A stretch of DNA of 21,760 nucleotides from positions 1-21,760 of the forward strand of contig CAIRMY010000106.1 of NCBI GenBank assembly GCA_903879775.1, read 5' to 3'. A program made the translations under genes and the position numbers. Positions 15,890 through 21,760 of this stretch are shown piece by piece. The stretch is from an uncultured Bacteroidota bacterium. GTDB taxonomy: Bacteria; Bacteroidota; Bacteroidia; NS11-12g; UBA955. Each line of letters starts with the position of its first letter. Within the stretch, counting starts at the first letter, position 1. The notes below the pieces were generated by a model. The model was given only the letters and a program-made list of their open reading frames with translations. It ran no database searches and was not told the origin of the DNA.

Positions 15890-17323
15890 TTAATAACGGA
15901 AGAACGAATAACTCCTTGGACTTCCATTTGGGTCTTTTCCTTCGATTTCAATTCTTCCATTTCCAGCTTCCATAGCGGCAATGAGATCTTCAGCTTCGGT
16001 GTAGGTTTTACCGTTAAATTTTGTCAATATAAAACCATTTGGCAATCCCATTTGAGCAATAAATTGATTCCTTTGAATGTTTAAAATGCGAATTCCTGAT
16101 GTAATTTTATACTTATCACAATCTGTTTTACTCAACGGTTGGAAGTCGGCACCTAAATATTTACTATTCACCGCACCCTTCATAATGAGAGCTTGGTTTT
16201 CTCTTTTATCAATCAAATTGAGGTTAATTGTCATTTCTTTACCACCCCTTAAAACCACGACAGAAACGCTTTTGCCTGGACGTTGGTATGCCATGAATTC
16301 ATCGTAGCTCGAACGTCCATTGATTGTGGTGTTCCCAATTTTTACAATCACATCGTTCACTTTTAAGCCAGCTTTTGCAGCAGGTCCGTCACTTTGGATT
16401 TCCTTAATTTTAAGGGCTTCATTTTTGAGGGACAAAGATTCGGTTTCGCCAGAAGCGAGCTCAGTGACATCCATTCCAGCGAATGCGCGCAATACTTCTC
16501 CTTTTTCGATGAAATCTTGAACAATCTTTTGAACAATGTTACTCGGAATTGCAAATCCATAACCCGTATAACTTCCGGTATTGCTTTGGATGGCTGTGTT
16601 AATCCCAACCAATCGTCCTTTCAAATCAACCAGAGCTCCACCACTGTTCCCAGGGTTGATGGCAGCATCGGTTTGAATGAAGCTTTCAATGGGAAATTGA
16701 TTTTTAACAATATTGATATTTCTGCCTTTTGCACTTACAATGCCGGCAGTTACGGTGCTGGTTAAATTGAACGGGTTTCCAACTGCCAACACCCATTCTC
16801 CAACTTTAACTTCATCTGAGTTTGCAAACACAACCGCAGGAAGGTTTTTCTCTTCAATTTTGATGAGTGCTAAATCTGAACTTGGATCGGTTCCAATCAC
16901 TTTGGCAACGTATTCTTTTTTGCTATTGTTGAGTATAACGGTGATTTTTTCACCACCTTGAATGACATGGTTGTTGGTCACAATATATCCGTCGCTGTTT
17001 ACAATAACCCCGCTTCCGGTTGAAGTTGCTTGCCCACGGCTGCCGAAAGGATCGAAGTCCCAAAATAGTCCACCAAAAGGACTTTCGTATTGCACAGTAG
17101 AAAGTGTTTTGATGAAAACCACGGTAGGTGTGGAGATGGCAGAAGCTTCTTCAAATCCCGCTACGTTTAATCCGTTTGAAGCCATTTTTATGGGCAGATC
17201 GTTTCCACTAACGCGAAGAAAAGCTTCCCCAGAATGGTTTACTTTATTAAAAATATATGATCCAATAAACCCCGACAGCACTGAAACCAAAACGATGGTC
17301 ATCAAAGAGACATTCTTTTTCAT
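15890..17323 (-). CDS. Do/DegP-type periplasmic serine protease (HtrA)
   Basis: Envelope stress protease/chaperone. It has an N-terminal signal anchor (about 5-25), then a trypsin-like S1C domain with a complete triad: His119 in VTNNHVIQGG, Asp150 in DPSSDLALIKI, and Ser227 in INPGNSGGALVD. The activation-loop sequence GNPFNLTSTVTAGIVSAKGR (182-201) is typical. Two PDZ domains follow, about 281-372 (DGPAAKAGLKVNDVIVKIG) and 390-477; the second lacks the glycine-rich start of canonical PDZ copies. The ATG at 17323 is preferred to the TTG at 17332. The product is 477 residues, within the DegP/DegQ range. The DUF3089 gene follows after 3 bp. A 14-bp direct repeat lies immediately upstream (17331-17364). 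Confidence 0.93.
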   Translation of the reverse strand: MKKNVSLMTIVLVSVLSGFIGSYIFNKVNHSGEAFLRVSGNDLPIKMASNGLNVAGFEEASAISTPTVVFIKTLSTVQYESPFGGLFWDFDPFGSRGQATSTGSGVIVNSDGYIVTNNHVIQGGEKITVILNNSKKEYVAKVIGTDPSSDLALIKIEEKNLPAVVFANSDEVKVGEWVLAVGNPFNLTSTVTAGIVSAKGRNINIVKNQFPIESFIQTDAAINPGNSGGALVDLKGRLVGINTAIQSNTGSYTGYGFAIPSNIVQKIVQDFIEKGEVLRAFAGMDVTELASGETESLSLKNEALKIKEIQSDGPAAKAGLKVNDVIVKIGNTTINGRSSYDEFMAYQRPGKSVSVVVLRGGKEMTINLNLIDKRENQALIMKGAVNSKYLGADFQPLSKTDCDKYKITSGIRILNIQRNQFIAQMGLPNGFILTKFNGKTYTEAEDLIAAMEAGNGRIEIEGKDPNGSPRSYSFFRY

Positions 17324-17330
17324 AAGCAAC

Positions 17331-17364
17331 AATTTAATGAATTTTAAGCGAATTTAATGAATTT
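17331..17364. repeat. 14-bp direct repeat upstream of the HtrA gene
   Basis: AATTTAATGAATTT occurs at 17331-17344 and 17351-17364, exactly 20 bp (about two helical turns) apart, starting 7 bp upstream of the htrA ATG. It could be a tandem regulator site in the leader, but the sequence is AT-rich and short. Confidence 0.4.
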
Positions 17365-17430
17365 GCTGAGGTTGTCAAAGTATAAAACGTTGGAATATAT
17401 GGTTATTACGACGGAAGATAGGCGCAAAAA

Positions 17431-17452
17431 AAAAGGCCATAAATGGCCTTTT
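17431..17452 (-). terminator. intrinsic terminator of the small membrane-protein gene
   Basis: A 9-bp stem AAAAGGCCA / TGGCCTTTT with a TAAA loop. On the minus strand it is followed by a continuous T-run into 17426, the classical layout for a transcript coming from the gene ending at 17470. It also insulates htrA from that gene. Confidence 0.85.
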
Positions 17453-17469
17453 CAATATTTTCTAAAGAA

Positions 17470-17877
17470 TTACATTCCTGGGAACAAAGCTCTAGCCCAT
17501 GGAATACGGCTTAAAATTAAAACCAATGCAATGATGTAAAACCATTTTGCATTTGATTTTCCTTTTTTCACAGAAATGCCACCAATTGTAATCAATGCAA
17601 TTGCAATGATCATGGTTAAAGGATGTTCAACAGCCATCAATCTTTGTTGTGCGTCTTTCATCACAGCACCCATGCCCATATTCTGGATGAGTTTTAGTCC
17701 CCAGTCACCAACAAACCATTGAATGATACCCAATAGCAGCATTATGTGAGAAACAATGGTTAAAATTTTGGTTTCTTTACCATTCTTATTTAAAAAGTTA
17801 TTGATGATTGTCCAAATCAACAATACTAAAATTACCCAACGCAAAAGGTTGTGTAAATGCAAAAGTCCTGTCATCAT
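17470..17877 (-). CDS. small four-helix membrane protein
   Basis: 135 residues from the ATG at 17877 (a TTG at 17901 would lie inside the promoter box). It begins MMTGLLHLHNLLRWVIL, a His- and Arg-bearing first helix characteristic of a conserved Bacteroidota membrane family that I recognise only as hypothetical. Three more hydrophobic helices lie at about 40-57, 84-103 and 112-130. The two histidines in the first helix and one near residue 84 (VEHPLTM) could ligate a cofactor such as haem, as in cytochrome-b561-like proteins, but this is speculation. It has its own promoter (17899-17906) and terminator (17431-17452), so it is a single-gene unit. Confidence 0.75.
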   Translation of the reverse strand: MMTGLLHLHNLLRWVILVLLIWTIINNFLNKNGKETKILTIVSHIMLLLGIIQWFVGDWGLKLIQNMGMGAVMKDAQQRLMAVEHPLTMIIAIALITIGGISVKKGKSNAKWFYIIALVLILSRIPWARALFPGM

Positions 17878-17898
17878 ATAAAATTTGTTTTGTTTTAG

Positions 17899-17906
17899 CA
17901 AATATA
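17899..17906 (-). promoter_or_regulatory. -7 promoter element of the small membrane-protein gene
   Basis: Reads TATATTTG on the minus strand, an exact TAnnTTTG match, 21 nt before the ATG at 17877. It lies in the 49-bp gap after kdsA. Confidence 0.55.
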
Positions 17907-17926
17907 GTGAAACTGAAAAGAATTCA

Positions 17927-18739
17927 TTACAAGATTGCTTGTCGAATTCTAACGAGTTTTGTCAATAAGGTTTCAACCTGATTCAAAGGAATCATATTCG
18001 CACCGTCGCTTTTTGCGGTTGAGGGATCAGGATGGGTTTCCAAGAAAAGTCCATCTGTACCAACAGCAATGGCAGCTTTAGCGATGGTTTCAATGAGTTC
18101 TGGCTTTCCACCTGTTACACCGCTTGATTGATTTGGTTGTTGCAAGCTATGTGTAATGTCCATAATTACAGGAACACCAATTCTTTGCATTTGAGGGATG
18201 TTTCTAAAGTCAACCACCAAATCGGTATATCCAAAAGAATTGCCACGGTCGGTTAGGAGCACGTTGCTATTTCCACTGTCAACACATTTTTGATACGCAT
18301 GTTGCATGGCATCAGACCCTGCGAACTGACCTTTTTTAATATTGACAAATTTCCCGGTTTTTGAAGCCGCAACTAAAAGTTCGGTTTGACGAAACAAAAA
18401 TGCTGGAATTTGCAAAACATCAACACATTCTGCAGCCATTGCCGCTTCGTGAGATTCGTGGATGTCTGTTACAGTTGGGATGTTAAAATGCTCGCCAACT
18501 TCTTTTAAAATCGACAATGCAAGTTCATCTCCAATTCCAGTGAACGAATCAATTCTAGAACGGTTGGCTTTCCTGTATGATCCTTTAAAAACAAGAGGGA
18601 TGTTTAATTTATCTGAAATTGTAACCAATTGCTCGGCAATTCTAAATGCCATATCTCTACCTTCAATGGCACAAGGGCCTGCAAAAATGAAGAAATTATT
18701 GGAATCTTGGTGTTTTAATTTTGGAATATTTGGAATCAT
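17927..18739 (-). CDS. kdsA: 3-deoxy-8-phosphooctulonate synthase (KDO-8-P synthase), metal-dependent class
   Basis: Cytoplasmic enzyme condensing arabinose-5-phosphate with phosphoenolpyruvate to KDO-8-phosphate for lipopolysaccharide inner core. Visible motifs are FAGPCAIEG (19-27), FKGSYRKANRSR (51-62), TDIHE (91-95), NIKKGQFAG (133-141), DITHSLQQP (194-202) and LFLETHPDP (231-239). Cys23, His197, Glu234 and Asp245 correspond to the four metal ligands of the Aquifex-type metal-dependent enzyme, whereas E. coli KdsA has Asn in place of the Cys. The length of 271 is typical. The ATG at 18739 is chosen over the TTG at 18745, which lies inside the -7 box. The mRNA appears nearly leaderless, and a GTTTA-core heptamer array occupies the upstream spacer. 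Confidence 0.95.
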   Translation of the reverse strand: MIPNIPKLKHQDSNNFFIFAGPCAIEGRDMAFRIAEQLVTISDKLNIPLVFKGSYRKANRSRIDSFTGIGDELALSILKEVGEHFNIPTVTDIHESHEAAMAAECVDVLQIPAFLFRQTELLVAASKTGKFVNIKKGQFAGSDAMQHAYQKCVDSGNSNVLLTDRGNSFGYTDLVVDFRNIPQMQRIGVPVIMDITHSLQQPNQSSGVTGGKPELIETIAKAAIAVGTDGLFLETHPDPSTAKSDGANMIPLNQVETLLTKLVRIRQAIL

Positions 18740-18742
18740 TAC

Positions 18743-18750
18743 CAAAGGTA
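18743..18750 (-). promoter_or_regulatory. -7 promoter element of kdsA, abutting the heptamer array
   Basis: Reads TACCTTTG on the minus strand, an exact TAnnTTTG match. It ends 3 nt before the kdsA ATG and starts 1 bp from the edge of the repeat array at 18752. The arrangement mirrors that in front of pepT. Confidence 0.55.
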
Positions 18751-18751
18751 A

Positions 18752-18826
18752 TTTAGGGTTTAATGTTTAAAGTTTAGTGTTTAAGGTTAAATTTAGGGTT
18801 TAGAGTTTAGGGTTTAGAGTTTAGTG
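18752..18826 (+). repeat. heptamer (TTTARNG) array, kdsA-proximal arm
   Basis: Eleven head-to-tail units of consensus TTTARNG (mostly TTTAGGG, TTTAGAG, TTTAGTG). Two degenerate 6-bp units at 18780-18791 break the phase once. It is separated by a 13-bp spacer (18827-18839) from an inverted arm. Positions 18752-18772 are a perfect 21-bp inverted repeat of 18840-18860. Confidence 0.92.
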
Positions 18827-18839
18827 TGAATCAATCCAA

Positions 18840-18895
18840 CTTTAAACATTAAACCCTAAACTCTAAACTCTAAACATTAAACACTAAACATTAAA
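18840..18895 (-). repeat. heptamer array, inverted porE-proximal arm
   Basis: Eight uninterrupted 7-bp units that read TTTARNG on the minus strand. The array starts at the base adjacent to the porE-like stop codon (18896-18898). With the facing arm at 18752-18826 it forms a large imperfect palindrome that fills the spacer between the two genes, and any read-through transcript from porE to kdsA would contain the whole hairpin. Confidence 0.92.
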
Positions 18896-21649
18896 TTATT
18901 TATTGTCTGTAGGAGCTGGAGTTGTTTCTTCTCCGTCTTTCTTCTCGTCTTTCGTATCTTCTTTTTTAGCTTTTGGCTTCTTAGGAGCTTTTTTAGGAAT
19001 TAACACCAATTCAGAGCCACTGATAAATGAATCTTCTTTGAATGTTTTACCGAAGAAACTTTTTCCTAATGTAGGAAGTGTTACTTTATCTGAAACCGTG
19101 AATTGAACACCTTTTACCAAATAATCGCCAACCATCACTTCTTCAACCACAAATTTATTACTAGGTAATTTTACTTTACCCACTTTAATTTTCTCGCCGT
19201 CTACAAAGTCTTTCTTCACAATGATATCTTTTTCAAACCATTCAGCAGCAACTTCACTAGGAACTGCAGTTAATTTACCTTTGAAGTCGAATGCAAATGC
19301 TTTTGCTTCTTTATTGGCAATCATGATTGAAATCATTTTTGTGCTATCCTGCATTGCAATGCGCAAACGAATTGCGTTTGTCAAATCCAAATCAGGGTTT
19401 GTAGCCAATAATTTAGCTGCCTCCTCTTTTTTCTTAGATTCAGCACCTTTATTAGAGTTGTTACCATCAATATCTTGGTTGATTTTTGCCCTTGATTTTT
19501 GATTTCCCCACTCAAAACGCACCGTAGTTCTACGATTTTGTTGGTGTTGAAATTCATCGCAAGGCACGAAGAACTTACCATCAATTTTGGTTAATTCATT
19601 GGGCTTGTAATTTTCGTAATAACTTTTAACAACATTTCCTTTAGCGTCTTTGACAATCACCATTTTACGGGTTGTGTCTTGGCGATAAGGCGTAAATCCT
19701 GCTTTCTCGGCACCCTCACACTTACAATCGTTAATCAATTCTTTCTCACCAAAACCAACTGCATGAATACGGGCAGTATCAATTTTGTATTTTCTTAACA
19801 GATAGACTTTAGCGCTGTCTGCACGACGTTGGGCCAGTCTGGTATTGTATTCAACAGAAGCTCTACAATCGGTATGTGAACCTAACTCAGCTATTAAACG
19901 TGGGTAACGTATTAAAACTTCTTGAGCAAATGTATCTAGTATACGCGCAGCATCTGGACGAATATTTGCAGAGTCTAAGTCATAAAAAATTGGAAGGGTA
20001 TAGATTTTATCCAATGGATTTTCCATACAAAAATCTTGAATCAATTCTTTGCTGAAACGGATACCATGAGTGGTTCTGTTTACTGGAGGCTTTTCGAAAT
20101 AATAGAGTTCAGGATATTTTGCAAGTAATTCGTAATTTGTTTTAGGATTTAAAGTTGCTTGATATTCACCGCGTTCATTGGCTTTCAATACCATTACAGT
20201 GGTGTCTTTGTCATTTGAAATCATGACAGTAGCGCCAGACAATGGTTTGTTGGTGTTGCAATCTGTAACAACACCACGAATGGTAATGACCAAAGGAACC
20301 ACATCGAATGCATAAATGTCATCATCGTTTTTCTTACCACGGTTTGAAGTAAAGAAACCTTTAGTGCTTTTTCCTTCATAGAATGTGATACCGAAATCGT
20401 CACCACCACTATTTAAAGGTTCACGCATATTTTCACGATCTCTCCATTTGGTAATATCATTTGTAACATCAGCTGCATTGATATCCAAACCACCTAAAGT
20501 TGGCCATCCGTCTGAACTGAAATATAAACGTTTGTCGTGTTTATTGAAGTAAGGGAAATATTCGTTACCAGAAGTATTGATGTCTGGACCTAAGTTAATC
20601 GGTGCGCCCCAATTCTTTGAACGTTTGCTATAAGTAATTGCCCAAATGTCAAATCCACCATAACCACCTAATCTGTCAGAAGAGAAATATAAAATTTTAT
20701 CGTCTAAACCATATGCAGGGTGACCATAACTATGTCCTGTATCTTCTTTACAAATGTCGAGTGCTTCACCTAAATTCCAGTCTACCCCGGTTTTTTTGTA
20801 AGAATAGATTCCACATTTTTCAGTTTTTCCATCTTCGCCGCCACATTGGGTTACATACATTACCGAAAACTTATTATCGAAAGTTAAACCACCTTCATTC
20901 CATTTCGAGCTATTTTTTTCAGCGTAAACGGGTTTATTCCATTTTACAACGGATACTTTTTTAGATTTTTTCTTTGTGTCAGAAACTTTAGATTCTTTAC
21001 CTTCGACATACCAAATATCCGACCACATTTGCATGGTTCCACCGTAAATCCTTTTGCTAAAACCACCTTCTCTGTCTGAAGCAAAGAAAACCAAGTTGTC
21101 TTTTTTTGCGGCAATCATAGGCGCCCAATCGTTGGCTTTGGTATTTGCAGCTTTAAACTCTTCTACTTTAAACAATGAGCTATCTGGTGTCCAACGCAAT
21201 GCCAATTCACATCCGGCTTTTTTAATTTCAACCGCAGTGTCGCCCGGAACTACCTCTAGATACTTTTTGTAAGCATCCATTGCCTCGCGGTACAACTCCA
21301 TTTTCTTGAGCATGTTTGCGCGCATCAACAAAGCTTGAGCATTGTTTTGGTCTTTTTTCAAAACCTTGTCGTACAATTTCTTCGCCTTATCGTAATCGTT
21401 ATTCAATCGATAAGCTTCAGCAGCCATGAAAACAGCTGAGTCCTTGATTTTTTTGTCCTTGTCGCGCTTAGAAACTTCTTCAAAAGTTACAGCGGCTTGG
21501 CCATAATAACCTTGATTAAACAAAGTCTTTCCTTCTTCAAATTTTGGAGAACAACCAGTATTTACGGCAAAAACGATGACCATGATTGCCAAAGAAAGCA
21601 CTACTCTTCTTAATAATTGTGCGGGTGATTTATCAAAACGTAGACTCAT
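18896..21649 (-). CDS. PorE-like outer-membrane lipoprotein (TPR, beta-propeller, CRD, OmpA) with extra C-terminal domain
   Basis: 917 residues from the ATG at 21649 (the TTG at 21655 is less likely). The signal peptide ends in a lipobox (VNTGC, Cys33). TPR-type helices occupy about 35-150. A PD40/WD40-like propeller runs from about 170 to 450, with repeated LVFFASDREGG, ILYFSSDRLGGYGG, RLYFSSDG and GFFTSNRG blades. A carboxypeptidase-regulatory fold spans about 455-545 (IRGVVTDCNTNKPLSGATV). An OmpA peptidoglycan-binding domain begins about 550 (GSHTDCRAS, NTRLAQRRADS). This order matches PorE of the type IX secretion system, proposed to tie the outer-membrane T9SS complex to peptidoglycan. 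Odd features are an insertion of about 55 residues inside the OmpA domain (643-697), a retropepsin-like domain without DTG (about 756-886), and a Lys/Glu/Pro tail. PorE identity is inferred from architecture. Confidence 0.85.
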   Translation of the reverse strand: MSLRFDKSPAQLLRRVVLSLAIMVIVFAVNTGCSPKFEEGKTLFNQGYYGQAAVTFEEVSKRDKDKKIKDSAVFMAAEAYRLNNDYDKAKKLYDKVLKKDQNNAQALLMRANMLKKMELYREAMDAYKKYLEVVPGDTAVEIKKAGCELALRWTPDSSLFKVEEFKAANTKANDWAPMIAAKKDNLVFFASDREGGFSKRIYGGTMQMWSDIWYVEGKESKVSDTKKKSKKVSVVKWNKPVYAEKNSSKWNEGGLTFDNKFSVMYVTQCGGEDGKTEKCGIYSYKKTGVDWNLGEALDICKEDTGHSYGHPAYGLDDKILYFSSDRLGGYGGFDIWAITYSKRSKNWGAPINLGPDINTSGNEYFPYFNKHDKRLYFSSDGWPTLGGLDINAADVTNDITKWRDRENMREPLNSGGDDFGITFYEGKSTKGFFTSNRGKKNDDDIYAFDVVPLVITIRGVVTDCNTNKPLSGATVMISNDKDTTVMVLKANERGEYQATLNPKTNYELLAKYPELYYFEKPPVNRTTHGIRFSKELIQDFCMENPLDKIYTLPIFYDLDSANIRPDAARILDTFAQEVLIRYPRLIAELGSHTDCRASVEYNTRLAQRRADSAKVYLLRKYKIDTARIHAVGFGEKELINDCKCEGAEKAGFTPYRQDTTRKMVIVKDAKGNVVKSYYENYKPNELTKIDGKFFVPCDEFQHQQNRRTTVRFEWGNQKSRAKINQDIDGNNSNKGAESKKKEEAAKLLATNPDLDLTNAIRLRIAMQDSTKMISIMIANKEAKAFAFDFKGKLTAVPSEVAAEWFEKDIIVKKDFVDGEKIKVGKVKLPSNKFVVEEVMVGDYLVKGVQFTVSDKVTLPTLGKSFFGKTFKEDSFISGSELVLIPKKAPKKPKAKKEDTKDEKKDGEETTPAPTDNK

Positions 21650-21760
21650 TTTCAATATTTATCCTAAATAAAATGCTAATTAATGGATTCTTTGTGAAAG
21701 TTCAAAGAAAATGGATGTTTTTTTTAGAAAAATTAATTAAATAATTTCCAAATATGCACC
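21650..21760. other. upstream region of the PorE-like gene, no gene seen
   Basis: AT-rich spacer reaching the window edge. No exact TAnnTTTG box is found on the minus strand. The nearest candidate is TTTCTTTG (reverse complement of CAAAGAAA around 21703-21710), with one mismatch. No ORF or repeat is evident. Confidence 0.5.

Noticed and set aside
18752..18895. TTTAGGG units resemble plant telomere repeats
   Set aside because: The units are degenerate, inverted, only 144 bp in total, and lie between two bacterial genes on one transcript; neither a telomere nor contamination is supported.

Overview
The window is chromosomal DNA from a member of the Bacteroidota, most likely an environmental, AT-rich, gliding-type lineage rather than a gut Bacteroides. 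Four things support this. One secreted protein ends in a T9SS type-B (gliding-motility-associated) C-terminal domain. A lipoprotein has the TPR / beta-propeller / carboxypeptidase-regulatory / OmpA architecture of the T9SS component PorE. The promoters match the Bacteroidota -7 element TAnnTTTG rather than TATAAT. Shine-Dalgarno sequences are mostly absent.

Left third (1-9118). A small membrane protein, possibly cut by the window edge, converges on menE, which overlaps an exported class-V aminotransferase-fold enzyme. Divergent from these are anmK (murein recycling) and, 9 bp behind it, a Glu/Leu/Phe/Val dehydrogenase. Next comes a 644-bp element: inverted arrays of a 10-bp GTTTA-core repeat around a terminator and an S23-type four-helix-bundle gene. 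Its right edge abuts the -7 box of pepT. A 677-residue T9SS cargo protein follows.

Middle (9119-10823). A small acidic protein and an L-threonine aldolase are transcribed divergently, among several copies of a GAGGGA(C/T) word.

Right half (10824-21649). Every gene is on the minus strand and most concern the cell envelope. In transcription order they are the PorE-like lipoprotein, kdsA (KDO synthesis for LPS), a small four-helix membrane protein, a DegP/HtrA protease, a DUF3089 hydrolase, a large AsmA-like protein with a hendecad-repeat tail, and a secreted protein of unknown function. HtrA-DUF3089 and AsmA-secreted protein are tightly spaced pairs (3-4 bp).

The most notable observations are these. 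(1) Two intergenic elements, gdh-pepT and porE-kdsA, each consist of inverted GTTTA-core arrays, with periods of 10 and 7 bp. Each runs from the stop codon of the upstream gene to within 1-2 bp of the -7 box of a downstream gene with almost no leader; only the first carries the four-helix-bundle gene. (2) The PorE-like protein has a C-terminal domain that reads as a retropepsin-like fold whose DTG active site is replaced. (3) A polar word, TTGAGGGA, is strongly over-represented. No RNA genes, CRISPR array, transposase or phage genes were seen. No gene-free stretch exceeds 300 bp.
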